A DNA stretch of 64,000 nt, from positions 186,001 to 250,000 of the forward strand of contig JAQFVV010000551.1 in the NCBI GenBank assembly GCA_028023455.1. The letters are read 5' to 3'. The translations under genes were made by a program, and so were the position numbers. Below, one piece after another: positions 49,560 through 62,200 of this stretch (positions within the stretch are counted from its first letter, which is position 1; the number at the start of each line of letters is the position of its first letter). Source of the stretch: Epiperipatus broadwayi (lineage: Eukaryota > Onychophora > Udeonychophora > Euonychophora > Peripatidae). The notes beneath the pieces were generated by a model, which saw nothing but the letters and a program-made list of their open reading frames with translations, was not told the DNA's origin and searched no databases.

Positions 49560-51015
49560 AACAAATAATTTATGCATTAAATTGTTTAAATACATACTAA
49601 ACTATCTATCTTTTAGCACAGATTTTTTTATTTAAATTATTTATTTAAAATAATATATTTTAAAATACTTTAAGTAAAATAATTATTTACTGGAATAAAT
49701 CTAACTTTTTGACATTTTTTTTTTTCACTAAATAGTGTAACTACTTGACATTTCTTCTTTGCCATTATAGCACAAATTGTATGTGAATACACCCCTGGTT
49801 ATTTTTACATTCAGAGTTGTTCTAGGAAATAACTTTTTGTCACAATATACATGAATATTAAAGAGATTCAATTGTTTTGTTTTAATTTTGTTAAATGTCA
49901 GTGCCTGATTATAATATCCATTGCTAGCAATAAAAAAACTTAACAAATTTGCCTCTTTTTATATATTGTTTTACCAATATTAATTATTTCTATTGATCAA
50001 AATGGCATATATTATATTTGTATTTTTGCTATTCTTAAGCAACCACATTCTTACTTTTTCATTGTTTATCCTTATTTTCATTGTTTTTTGTTTTGACAGA
50101 GGGAGAGAGAGAAATTATATTCTTTATATTGTTGTAAATTCCAATCATGCTTTATTTAGGTTATTATTTTTATATGCTCAGTAATAAATTTGTAATCTTA
50201 TTTTTAAAAACTTTAATACTTCATGTTTAACTTATTTTAATCAACAGTTAAATATTTTATGCACTTAACTTTTTTTAACTTTTTTACTTACTCCGAATAT
50301 TGTTTTCTTCTTGTTAATTTTTCTCTCTCCATAATATTTTATTACAAAAAATTCTATTGTTGCAGTCAAAGATTTATACTTAATCTTGAGAGAGTTTTTT
50401 TTTTTCAATTCTTCTATTCTGTTTTCACATGTTTCCTTCTGATACTTATATCTTTTTGCTTTGTCTTTTTCATTTTTCTCTGGTCTTGTAATTTTAGATT
50501 TTTTAAAGACGTGTTCTATCTTGTTTTATCTAATAGCGCTATTTTATATTATTTAATTTTTCAATTATACATTTATTTGAGATTTTACTAACTGATTGTC
50601 TGAATAGAAAATTTAAAGTTTAACTGATTGTCTAAGTGGAAATTTTAATGTTTAATAGGGGAATTGTTTAATCTACATAATTTAGTTAACATGTAATTAT
50701 ATAAATATAAATGATTGTTTAATTACCTGATAGAAACTTTCGATTTATGGATTGAAACTGTTTTGATCAGATTTGCAAAAAGTCTTTTTTAGAAAACGTT
50801 GGTCTTCTCTATTTACTCACTATGTTCTTTGAATATGATGGAAAAGATTTTTTGTGAAGTATATGCTGACAATCAAATAAAATAGTTTCATGGAGGAAAA
50901 AAAATTAAAAGAAACTAATATTTCTTTACCTTAGTAGTCACCTTCTTCAAGGTTTTTTTTTATTAAACCATTAAACATCATGTGATCACCATTCTTTGTG
51001 CTCACACAAGCTGCT
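49560..51015. other. Intron sequence; T-rich tract at 50000-50600
   Basis: The 50000-50600 stretch is very rich in T and C on the + strand and therefore stays open as Phe/Leu/Ile-rich frames (49993-50184, 50259-50591). No signal for a true gene. Confidence 0.5.
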
Positions 51016-51017
51016 TA

Positions 51018-51130
51018 TAAGCTAGAAACTATTCTGGGTATATTGGATGGGTAGGTACTAGATAGGGATTTTATGCACAAATCTTTCTACATCCATTGAT
51101 TACTCTTGCTTGCACTAAGTGGTGCTACTG
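51018..51130. repeat. Fold-back family A, right half, joined to LINE
   Basis: AAGCTAGAAACTATTCTGGG, TAGGTACTAGATAGGGATTT, CATCCATTGATTACT and CTTGCACTAAGTGGTGCTAC match the right half of family A up to CTGTAT, where GGAGAGTTTTGCC would be expected. Instead the sequence turns into LINE coding sequence. Confidence 0.82.
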
Positions 51131-52450
51131 TATAACGGGTAACAAGGGAATGTATACATTATCAAATCTTTTATTTGCAGATGATGTCTTCTTGTGCACA
51201 GAAAGAAGGGAAGATATGGAAATTATACTGAGGACATGCACAAGGGTGGGTAAAGAGATGGGGATTAAATTTAGTGAAGAAAAATCAAAAGTAATGATGA
51301 TTAATATTGGGGAAAGTGAAGACAAAGAAATTTTATTGGGGGATATAAAGTTAAGTGTGGTGAATATGTATAAATATTTGGAAATCATCTTAAATAATCA
51401 GAGAAATTGGATAAATGGGAGAAAAAATTGATTAATGAAGCAAAGAAAAGAAAGTGACTGATAAAGAAATTAACAGTGTTTTCATATAATAAATACGATA
51501 TAGCTAGAATTATATGGAAAGGAGTGGCTGTAGCAGGGTTAACATATGGAAATGATGCATTATGTGTTAGTAAAGGGGTGTTAGATTACTTAGAAAAAGT
51601 GCAAAGAGAAATAGGAAGACATGCATTAGATGCAGATGTGTGGATGGCAAAGGAGGTGTTGCAAGGAGAAATGACATGGTCAAGTTTTTATATGAGAGAT
51701 GCAAACAGCAAAATGAAAATGTTCAGTATATTGTAGTTTATGAATAATAAGAGAATAGCTAAAATAGTATTTAATTGGTTTATGAATAAAGGGTAGGCAA
51801 CAAGATGGGTGAGAAAGGTAGTACGATATGCAGAAGATTTGGATAAAGAATTTATGTCAGTATACTTTATACAAAATGTGGGATGATTGTATTAGGAGAA
51901 TTGTCATTATAGTAGCAAGGAATGGAATAAAAGAATAGATTCATTATTAAAGAATAGGGAGTTGGAGAGTAAAGAGTTTAAATATATATAGAAGTAAATG
52001 GAATATGGAGTGCAAGTTAATTTAGCAAGGAAAGTAGTTTACTGTTTAAGGCTCGAGCAGAATCTTTAGCAACAAGGAAGTTGTGTAAGGAAGACATAGA
52101 AAATATTAGGCATTTGTTAATTAAATGAAAATGCCTGCAGGCAGAAAGGGTAAAAAATAATGAAATTATGGAAGAATAAATATAAACAAAGTGATTATAC
52201 AGAAAGTGTGTTATTGGTTTTTATGCTGGGTTTGGGAAATGATAAGGGGGATTTAGCTATAAAGTCCATGTAGTTGACAAATATTATGTTGTGGAAATGT
52301 TATGAAGCAGAATAGAGAAGAATATGAAAAAAACGTAGGACAGGGAATGAAAAAGGAAGGTAAAGTGGCTAACAGGGTTTTTCTGGGCATAGTGACTGAG
52401 AGATTCCTGACTCCATATAAGGAGAAATCACAGTGCATTGCATAGCATCA
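51131..52450 (+). mobile_element. Second LINE family, RT C-terminal half to 3' end, degraded
   Basis: Reads LSNLLFADDVFLCTERREDM (the (F/Y)ADD catalytic motif, near 51165), then GKEMGIKFSEEKSKVMMIN and NMYKYLEIILN; after a shift IWKGVAVAGLTYGNDALCVS, LEKVQREIGRHALDADVWM, EVLQGEMTWSSFYMRDANSK. Further stops follow, but RARAESLATRKLC and IRHLLIK-stop-KCLQAER still show the post-RT Cys/His region. The 3' end matches the antisense fragment at 14950-15250. Different from the RTE copy; the GxxxxG.S.F..R block places it with non-LTR elements whose clade I cannot name with confidence. 5'-truncated. Confidence 0.85.
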
Positions 52451-52899
52451 CTTCTGTGTTTCCTTTTTCTTTTGAAAAAGAGAAAGCTCTGAAAAAAGTC
52501 AAAGTCAAGCAGCCCAAAGAAAAATAGAGCATTCCTCAAAAAAGCTACATGCATGAATTAAATCACATATATAAGAATTTAATAATTGCAAATAATATTT
52601 TGTTTCAATATATTCAAATTAATATATATATATTATAATAGGTGTATGTATTTTTCTAGATAATTTCAGCTATGATGCATCGGGCAAACAAACAATTAAA
52701 ATTGGTATCCACAAATTGAAATCAAATTGTCTAGTAATAACTCTTAACTTCTTTGACAATGTAAAATTGGTTTGTTTTAATATAACTTCATTAATTTTAA
52801 CTTTCTATTCCTATATAAAATATTTCATAAAAAGAGTAAATTATACTAAATAATATATTTTAAATACTTAATCATAGATTATATATTTTTCAGATGTTT

Positions 52900-52965
52900 A
52901 AATTTAATCTGGTAAATTATATATTTTTCAGATGTTTAAATTTGATCTGGTAAATTATATAATGT
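52900..52965. repeat. Short direct duplication
   Basis: ATTATATATTTTTCAGATGT TTAAATTT(A/G)ATCTGGTA occurs at about 52877 and 52915, a near-perfect 38-base tandem pair. Confidence 0.9.
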
Positions 52966-53613
52966 GCACATAAAAAAATATTCCAAGATCGATAATTAAT
53001 AACAAATTTATATAAATTCATAAATAGCCTGAACAGACAGACATTAATCTATATTCAATGCGCTTAAAAATTCGCAATAATCAAGCATTGAATACAGGTT
53101 AATGCCTGGTCAGATTATTTACATAAGCTTTCTGTGCGCTATATAAATTAATTACTACTTCTCAATAAATTCATAAAATAAACTTCAAAATTGCTGTGCT
53201 TGGGTAAATGTTATTGCCATTTAATGTGAGAATATGGCAAAAATATCTAAATGATATTCCAATCTTACTATTGCGAAAGACAATGTTCTTTATAATTCCT
53301 TCAGTTGAATGTATGATTCTTGCTTCAAAACTTCAAGATCAACTATTAGAATTATTGATAAATTCGTCTCAAAAATCGCATGCACTTTGTTTATCCATTT
53401 TTGGAGAGTTATGGGGAAAAAATCAAAGATATTATCTAAAGTATCCTTAAAAAAACTTTCTAAATATCTTTTTAAATGTGATCTGATTAATGTTTTTGGA
53501 ACTTACGATTTAATTTTAATTTTAGATTAAAATTGTAAATAAAGTTTATAAATATTATTTTTGGTCTTTTTATGACAATAAAATTTATTTTTAAATGTAT
53601 GGGTTTTTTTTAG

Positions 53614-53684
53614 GGCTTTCTTGGTCTTCTTTTATGTGGTGCAAGTAAAAATGATGGCTGGATTCCTATTAATAAAAATTTATG
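53614..53684 (+). CDS. HGSNAT: HGSNAT-like exon e (GWIPINKNLW segment)
   Basis: A T-rich tract and TTTTTTTAG precede the exon; it ends ATG|GTAAAT. The 71 bases give 23 codons plus TG: GFLGLLLCGASKNDG then WIPINKNL, with the split codon TG|G for Trp. The (F/W)IPxNKNLW motif is highly characteristic of HGSNAT. It joins the helix begun in the previous exon (SLLT-GFLGLLL). The following exon should open with SLSY or similar; none was recognised before base 64000, so that intron is probably longer than 10.3 kb. Confidence 0.93.
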
Positions 53685-55282
53685 GTAAATATTTCTTCTT
53701 AATTTTATTAAAATATATTTATTATATATTATTGTTGCAGGTAATACATTTATGATCTATTACGTTATTTTTATAGTCATAATCCAAGTTATAATATATC
53801 TGGTTTGATAAAAGAGATGATTGTATTTCATTAAAATCTAAAGATTATTGCTATTTTCAGCAAATACATTTAAATAAACTATTATTTAATATCAAACTCA
53901 TTATCAGTAAAAATATTTAGATATAAATTTTTGAACTAACATATATGAAAATGTGATTATTCTGTTCCAACCAGTTAAAAAATTTGTTAAATAATAATAA
54001 TAATATCATCATCGTACATTGCTTGATCGGTCATTTACATTTCAACATCAAAATTGAAAGATTGAGCTGATTAAAATCTTTTAGGTCTTAAATTTTTCAA
54101 TCTATTATGATGCTAAACCACTGTTTTTCAAAGTGGTAGATATCGACCCCCAGGGGGTCAATTTCCACTTTCAGGAGGTCTATGACAGCAACAAAAAAAT
54201 TTGGGGTCCACAATATGTAAATGGGGGTCCATATACCGAAATCATTATTTCAGGCATTTCGTAAACTTTTAAGTAGATATTTTAAATAATTAATTATATG
54301 AATAGGTACGATAAGTTTTGGATTTTGTTATTATAATTTTTGAAAATTACAATATAGTTTTTAAAAATAAAGGTAATAGTAGTTTATACAATGTTTTTTT
54401 ATTGAAAGTTATAATTTTTTTATATCATGGTATTTCTTGCTGATATTTAAATCTAATTTTTCCTGCATATTATTAAAATATGACAAAATCAAATAATTAT
54501 TGGTTCACAAGATTATTTAGTTATCTGCTTCATTTATTGTTCACAAGTTTCTACAAATTTTCATACCAGCATTGCATCGAGCAACCGCACGCAATGAAAA
54601 AAGTTTATTCAGACTTGTTCAGACCCAAACTTTTGCACAGATATATTAAATTAGGCAATTATAAATAGAAGTGCTAGAATCAAACATTGATTATATCTAT
54701 TCTAAATTTTGAGAAAGTGGTTGAAAAATATGAACTTTATTTAGTGCAAAATACAGATGCAAATCAAAGGGAATCAAAAATATCTTGTTTAGAGTATCTA
54801 AGGAAAGTAAGTACAAATTTTTAGTTAGTTAGTCATTCAGATTGAGATCTCAGCTGCATTTTTTAGTTAAATATTTCAAATAAAGATAATACCTGCTAAA
54901 ACATATGACCAAAAACTCTAATTGCATGCTCAAACAAAAAATTAAATATCCAAACAAAGAAATAGTCAATGCTTGAAATATAGTAAAAAATAATTATTTC
55001 CTACTTTTTAACGTTTGTTTTGTTTTGTGTAGGTGTTATTTTTAAGATTTTTTGTTAAAGGAGTAGAAATTGTTCGGATACTTTTTCAATTTTCATTATA
55101 CTTAGTTTTAATGTAAGTGCATCAATAGAGACTTATTCCAGTCAATTAATTTTAAATTTTTTATCTTATGAGATTTAAATAGCTTGTTTTTTGTTGACAG
55201 ATATCTTCTACTCAACATAGCAGAGGCTAAAAAAATGTAGGTAGTATAGTGATTATTTGAAATTTGACTTTATTCCATCACT

Positions 55283-55404
55283 GTGACTCAGACAAGCATT
55301 TCTCCATGTGTCTTTTGTGCAACAAAGTTTTAAGCAATGACGCTATGAAACTGTCTAAGCTGGAGGATCATCTGAGAAGGTTGCATCCTGAAAAACATAG
55401 GTAA
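55283..55404 (+). pseudogene. BED zinc finger of hAT fossil
   Basis: CDSDKHFSMCLLCNKVLSND, then AMKLSKLEDHLRRLHPEKH, ending in a stop at 55402. Cys-Leu-Leu-Cys and His-x4-His provide the zinc ligands of a BED finger, a DNA-binding domain common at the N-terminus of hAT transposases and their domesticated relatives (ZBED5, SCAND3-like). The finger itself is intact; the frame before and after is not. Confidence 0.85.
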
Positions 55405-55531
55405 AGATTTGATATTTTAAAACAGAAGAGAATCACGCTAGACAGTACATTTGCTTCAATGTCAAAAAGAGATGATGATCATTTGCTGGCATCTTACAAT
55501 ATTTTAATTATTCATAGAAAAATCAGGAAAG

Positions 55532-55678
55532 CCTCATACTAGTGGAGAACAGTTGATTTTGTCAGCCATTGAGGAGGTTTTAAAAATTGTTCTACATAAA
55601 CCTGCATATGATATATTCAAAAAAATTCCCTTGAGCAACAACACATTTTCACTTCAAGTTGACCCAAGTCAACTCTAA
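55532..55678 (+). pseudogene. hAT transposase N-terminal core with internal deletion
   Basis: PHTSGEQLILSAIEEVLKIV, then HKPAYDIFKKIPLSNNT runs directly into FSLQVDPSQL and a stop. In the family the segment after SxNT(V) is followed by a 20-30 residue block (SRRI.EM...) before FxLQxDES, so a deletion of roughly 70-90 bases has joined the two conserved blocks. Confidence 0.82.
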
Positions 55679-56150
55679 CTGGTAATGAAGCACTATTAAT
55701 GGCATATGTTTGTTTTGTTATGGACTAAGAAATCCATCAAGAATTGCTTTTTGTGAAAATTTTGACAACAGATACTAAAGGCAAATCTGCATATTTAATT
55801 TTTAAAATACTATTTCATAAAAAAAGTGATCTCCTTAACAAATATAATATCAGTAGCAGTAGATGGAGCACTAACCATGTTTGATCACTCTCATGGTTTT
55901 CTAAACTATTTAAAACAAAAAGTATCTGGTATATTTGCAATTCATTGCATCATTTACCAACAACATTTAATAGCTAAAAATCTAAATGCCAGATTGCATT
56001 AATCTCTAATTCATCATAACAGCAGTAAATAAGATTCATAGCAACATGTTAAATTCTAGGTTGTTGAGCAGTTAGTTGTGAGAAGAAAATGATGACTTTA
56101 ATTGATTACTTCTTCACACTGAAGTATGTGGACTCTCAAAAGGCATCTCC
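55679..56150 (+). pseudogene. hAT transposase catalytic core remnants
   Basis: GNEALLMAYVCFVMD, stop, EIHQELLFVKILTTDTKGKS; then in another frame ISVAVDGALTMFDHSHGF, KQKVSGIFAIHCIIYQQ, HLIAKNLN, and near 56110 LLLHTEVCGLSKGISN (family: HTEVRWLSRG, so the Arg-Trp pair is changed to Cys-Gly). The order is that of ZBED5-like transposases. Confidence 0.82.
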
Positions 56151-56399
56151 AATGCACTACCTATTTTTTCATCCATATCTCTTGTCACTCCACTACAAAC
56201 TGTTTTGACACATAAACAATGCCATCAAGCGGCTGTGCCTGGATTTCAGATGATTATCTGTGTTATAATGTTATATGAATTTTTATTTTATTTATAATTA
56301 CTAGTAGTATTTAATTTTTTATATATTTTAATGTATGGGTAATGAAAAATGGGTTTTTTTTTATATGGGAGTATATAATAATACTCAATGTCATCATTA

Positions 56400-59300
56400 C
56401 TTTTACTGAATAAGAGCAGAGCAAGCAATCATCCAAGCCAATATAAGTAATAGGCATATCATTATCAGCAATTATCAGGCTGAATTTAAAGTATAAAATC
56501 TAATATAAAATCTTATATTAGTCATTATCAAGCCAAAATCGATAATGGGGATTAATATTATAAAAGAGGAATCATCAATATTTCTTCTGCATGCACATAT
56601 ATAAGTGCTAATAATAACTAAAACCAATACTATATCAAAAATTATGAGATCATTATATCAGGTACTGTGAATTTTTTGGCAATCAATGAATTAACTAGTA
56701 ATAATCATTTTAAAAAAACCTCAGTGAGTGGACTTTAAAAGTCATCTTCACTATTTTAGTCCCATAATAAATTCTTAAAAAATTATATAGGTGTCCATAC
56801 ACCCATCCCATATATCAGTAGTATAAAGTTAGCTTATGGATCACAATCTTCCTGGCTGAACACATGTGATCAAGGGCAGAGACAAATATATAAAACATTT
56901 ATTCTAATAATTAATAAATGTATTAACTAATTAGAAGTAAAATAATAATTATAAAATGAAAAGTCTGATAAATACTCCAATACAAGTACATTATTCTGAT
57001 TTTGACTTGCAGGTATTGAACAACAAAACTATACATGTAACATTATTGAAGCTAACATAAATTATAAATGGTCTTAACTATTATATATATTCATAAGAGC
57101 ACACAGATGGGTGTATAATAATGCAAAATATTTCAATCATTAATAAGCCAGTATTATTTTATTTTAACAAAATATAAATAATTAAATGTTAAATGTTTAT
57201 ATAACATTTATATATAAATAAATATAGAAATGCATACACATTTGCATATTCTAATATAAAATCTTAATGTTAACTTTTGAAATAATTTTTAATAACTTCT
57301 TATATTGTCTCAATTTAAAATCTGAAGTTTTATGTATTATAAAAAAGAAACCATTTTGGCAATTTCGTTCTATATGACATAACAAAAATTCAAATAAAAT
57401 ATACTAAATTTATATATCTAGAAACTTTCAAATTTATCTGGACCTTTATTGGTCAGTCTTGTGCTGGATACTTTTTTTTATTAGTTGGTTAATTTATTTG
57501 CCTAATGCAAAAGTTGTTTATTTTAAAACAAATCAACATTACAGTTAATTAAATACTTTTCTTTTGGCTAGATTTTTGTTAACTGCAGAGGTAGTGTTTG
57601 AAATAATAGGTCATTATTAACACATATTTTACTTCCTAGACAATTTCTTCCATTGCTTCATATGTATATAAAAAATAAGTGGCATAAGAATGACTGTATT
57701 ATTAACTTTGGCCTACACTTATGTGATAGAAAATTTAACTTAATGTGTATTTCTATATGTGTCTAGCAGAGTCTGTGTACAACTGAAACCTACAGTAGGT
57801 TAGTTTCTTATACATACTTCCAGTTTGACATGTCCTGGTTAATAGATATTTGAAGATAACTTAACCCAGTTTAGTCTTTATTAATATCCAAACTTCAATT
57901 ATGGCAAGCAGTATATATTATACTCATATTGGATTATAAAACATCATAGAAAAACTTTCCCAAATCTCTTGACGATCCAAACTCAATCAATATGGAGACT
58001 ATTTTATAATAATCACATCAGTTAAATTGGGTCCATTATTTATATCAAATATAATAGAATTTATAAATAGAAAGTTAAGTAAATTTTTTCCTTAAATACT
58101 AAATTTAATTGTTCTGTTTTTCATTCATCAAAATTTAAAATATGTTTTAATTTTAAAAAATCCTTCTCAATCCTCTAAGTCAAAAAGTAAAACCAACAGA
58201 ATTAACTCTATAATTATATGCACATGTATCTTAATTAAAATAAAAATCATTTTTTATGCAACAATAGTTATTTTGTTATATTGAAAATTTAGATTTTTAT
58301 AAAATTCAGAAATAAATCAAATAAAATATTTGTATTAAATAAATTATTTTTATGTTTAATTTAAAATAATTTATGCTATTTCAAAAATGCCAAGAAATTT
58401 ATTAATAAATATTTCTGTTATTCCAAATAATTATGTTGATAAAGTTTATTTCTATTTTAAATTTTAATATATTTGCATGCAGATATTATGTTGTGCACTA
58501 TTCATTTTGGAGTCAATTGCCTCTTTATTTCACTTATAGGAACAGCCCTGTCAAAACTTATTGAAGACTTTCTGGCAATATATACAAAGTAGATAGTAAT
58601 ATGCTTTGTTCTTTATTATTTTTTCCCCATTTTTGCCTTATTGATTTCACAATAGATTAGTATGAATCTCTTGTGTCATCAGTGATCTTTCTACACTAAT
58701 GCAGACATAAGGCATTTCCATATTTAATTAACCCACAATGGCTCTAACTGGTAAGTAGGACTGGGTTAAATTTTCAAATGCCTAATTTCATATTATTGTT
58801 AAATTGAACAGATATGGATCTCAGTCCCTTTCTAAGTGTACTCTATTTGTCAAAAATCATATTAGTTTGAATAAGCTCAAGTCATATAAATTGTAACCCC
58901 CTCTTTTTTTCTGATTTAACTATATTTCATATCACTTATAGTCTAAATGGCTATAAATTTTCTTCATCTTTTTCAAATGATCACTATTTTTTATACTTTT
59001 TAGAACAAATATTATAAAACTTATTGTAAATAATGCCTACAATAATAAAATCAAATTTATTTTATTATAATAATTGATTGTAAGAAAGCAATCAACTGAA
59101 TCCAGTTAAACAAATATAATTTTATTTTTCTGTTTGTGAAATTTTATGACTATATTTTTTTAACTTTTTATACAAATATTTATTGTAAATAAAAAAAATC
59201 AAATTTTAAATATTTGTATAAAACAAATACTTTTCTTAGGAGTGGTATGAGATGCCACTTGTAGTCTGTATGTTTATGTATTACATTGTAGGCATTGCAG

Positions 59301-61755
59301 GTTGTGTTCATGTCTAGTTTCAATCTTTTCTTTTTTGCTTTATTTTTTATTTCCAAATTCACTTATTAATGATTACTAATGCCAAAGTTATACACATATT
59401 GTAACAATATACATATTACATTATTTTAAAATTAAAATAAAGGGGGAAATAAATCTTAAATAAAATTGATTTACTAAAAACTAAAAGAAAATTAAGTTAT
59501 GTTTAACTTATATATATCACAAAGATGGAAAACTTTTTTTAAAAAAGGTATTTAAAAGTACTTTTTTGTAAAAAAAATAAAGATCTAAAGATAGATTAAT
59601 ATTTTTGTTTTAAATTATATAAAAGAAAATAGAAATAAATGTTAATGAATTTTTATTTTGAGAATCAGGTTTAATCTTAGAAAATGGAAATGATTGTTTT
59701 ACTAATTAAATGTAAAGTCAACTAGCCCTTGGGGCACTTAAATAATAAAGATCAGATAAGAGAATAAAAAAATTACATTGACCAATGCAAGCACCAAGCC
59801 ACAACATGGACCAGAAAGAAAAACATCTGGACTTTAAGAACAAATGTCATGTTTGATAGATCTGTAAAAATGCTGATAAGAGGCTAATAAAAGTATAAAA
59901 GCCAAAATAATTGAAATCATTAGTTGTATTTGTTGTTGCTTAATTCTGACTATTGATCTTATATGAACTGTAGTGATATTGTGGACTCTATGATGTAGGG
60001 GTTTTGCAATAAAAATGAATTTCCTTTGCATGCACTAGCTGAGGCCTCCCGATGACAGTTCCTGACCAAATGAATGGCTTGTAGCAGTGATGTCTCCTAA
60101 GAAACTTTAGTAAATAATAAGATCAGCCATGGATTTCATAATTCTGGCAGAATCACCAAGATCTCTCATGGAAAGTATGAACTTTTATCAGTTGAACTTT
60201 TTTTAAAAAATATATCTCTTCAATAAATAGTCAATCTGTAAGAATGTTATAGGGAAATAAAGAATCAAATTAAAAAGAATATTAAAGAAAAATAAAATAC
60301 AATATTTTAATAAATATCAATGTTGCATTCAATGTTTTATTATATATAATTAATATATTATTGAAATATAATTACTTTGTTATTATGATTTGCATCATAT
60401 TTAAAATTAAAGCAATTAATTGTAAGTATATAAACTTCTCCCAATAAAAACACAACTAAGGATAGTAGGAGAAAAATGAAATGTCATGTAAATATATTTA
60501 ATTTGTATTAAAAATAATAATTATTATTAATTATAATTATTTTTGAGTGCCATTATGTGCTTCTAAATCAAAAGGGGGGAGAGTAATCAATTATTTTTCA
60601 TATAAGTCCATATTCATGCTTATGAATACATTCTACAAACATCTGATTAAACATATAATGAATTAAATCAAAATAACACATGCCTATTTCCTGAATAGGT
60701 ATAACGTGAAAACTATCTTCATGCTCGATTTGTCTCATCTTGAAAAATCTGGTCACTATACAGATTTTTTCCCTCTATTCCTGTAAATCAGAAGAGGGCA
60801 GATGCTCTTGTATATTAATTTTAGTTATGAGCTTAAGAAAGAAATAAGCTTATTTATAAAATAAACTAATTAATAAAAATAGAAAAATACTTTATAACAA
60901 TAACTTAATAATCTTATTATAACTATGTACAATATTTATAATTAAATGCTTTTCCTCTTATTTCCTTCTTGTTTTGTCTTTCTACTTATATAAGAAGTAC
61001 AGATTTATTTGACTATTCTCTAGTATATACCCTTTTATTTTAAAATTTAGAGAATTCATAATTCATTTTTCTATTTTTTTTTTAAATAAATTTTAATTTC
61101 AGTTTCTAATTAATTAATATTAATAATAGTAGTGAATTTGTGTGGTGAATATGGATGATTTTCTATCCACTTGTGTACGTGAGACAGATCTCTCATTATG
61201 TATAATAGCTATCATGCAAATGTGCATGAAATGATGAAAATATCTAGAAAAATGAAATCCTATACTTGAAAATGATGTCAGAGATATATTAATTTATTTT
61301 CAGTTCATTATCTGATATCTTCCAAAAATAATTTTAGGTCAATGATGATTAAGTGAGTGCATGTGATAATATGAGATTACAAATCATAATTTAATGATAG
61401 TTTCCATAATAATAAGGATGTCTTAAAACCTCTACATGGTTTTGTAATTCAAAATACAATGGTTTAAAATTCATATCTTCAACTGGACTATGCACTGCAA
61501 TACTGTAGGATCCCCAGAAAAACATAATTATTAAATTGGTGCTTGAAAATATCAATAATTAACAATCATTCAATATTTTGCATAATTGTTATATACAACT
61601 AATTAAAGTTTTTAAACAAGATTATTTTAATCTATGCATTCGATTCTATTAAAATATGTTTCTAATTATAGGAATGTCAGAAGTGTCAAATTTGGTATTT
61701 CAGTAAATTCTGCTGAGATTAGTTTGATCTTATTAATGCACAAAACTAGGACCAG
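56400..61755. other. Sequence downstream of exon e, nothing recognised
   Basis: Presumed intron. I looked for the next HGSNAT exon (a SLSYV... helix or a TGTPF/YPGMN-type motif) and did not see it. No strong inverted or tandem repeat; 59700-60180 is slightly less A+T-rich but not identifiable. Short open frames (59180-59362, 59834-60031) have no support. Confidence 0.5.
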
Positions 61756-61762
61756 TGGAAAA

Positions 61763-62200
61763 AATAAAGAGCTCTGCTAATTTGCTCTAACAAGCTTTAT
61801 TGATAAATGCCAGCCAAACAAATCATTTTAAAATCTCTATCTTGAAAACCATTTCTAAGGTTATTAATATATGATTTGGCTGAAGATCTCTCAGCCCCAT
61901 ATAGCTATTTAAGTTAGATAGCTGGGTTTGAAGACATTTAGGTGTTTACAAATTTCAGATTTTCTACTTAATAGTTAACTTTTAGATTAATGCTGGCTTT
62001 AGCTTGGTATTTTTAGATCTAGTGTCTGAAATTGCCCTAGCGCCTCACTCTTCTTTATGAGGCTAAAGAGTCGTTTTCAAGATAGAGATTTTTAAATGCT
62101 TTGTTTGGCTAGCATTTTTCAATAAAGCTTGTTAGAGCAAATTAGCAGAGCTCTTTATTTTTTATTTACAAGCTTAAAAATTGAGTCATGTGATATATGA
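61763..62200. repeat. Fold-back element, family B (copy 2)
   Basis: AATAAAGAGCTCTGCTAATT, TGCTCTAACAAGCTTTATTG, AAATCTCTATCTTGAAAAC on the left; inverse at 62068-62159 on the right. Arms over 90 bases with few mismatches. Right flank AAATTGAGTCATGTGATATA corresponds to the left flank of copy 1 (CATCACATGACTTAATTT), implying longer, partly lost terminal arms. Confidence 0.9.

Larger units (their letters stand above)
54119..56385 (+). mobile_element. ZBED5-like hAT transposon fossil
   Basis: Left end CACTGTTTTTCAAAGTGGTA followed by ATCGACCCCCAGGGGGTCAA is a typical terminal sequence of this hAT group. Inside are a BED zinc finger (about 55297-55404), the hAT core beginning PHTSGEQLILSAIEEV (55532 on), and the catalytic-domain stretches KILTTDTKGKSAYLIF, VDGALTMFDHSHGF and HCIIYQQHLIAKNL, then LLLHTEVCGLSKGISN near 56110. 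The right end is degraded: ATGTATGGGTAATGAAAAAT near 56330 resembles the inner 3' end but the terminal repeat is not found. Many stops and frameshifts; inactive. Sense orientation relative to the host gene. Confidence 0.88.

Noticed and set aside
50259-50591. 110-codon hydrophobic frame that resembles a membrane protein
   Set aside because: T-rich strand produces Phe/Leu/Ile codons by default; no homologue or splice signals recognised.
54480-54668. 62-codon frame near the hAT left end
   Set aside because: Not similar to hAT N-termini; frame closes by chance before the BED finger.
58492-58590. Candidate next HGSNAT exon after CACTTATAG (58542-58550)
   Set aside because: The first base would complete Trp, but the following codons (EQPCQNLL-like or NSPVKTY-like) do not resemble the SLSYV helix and the open frames end quickly.
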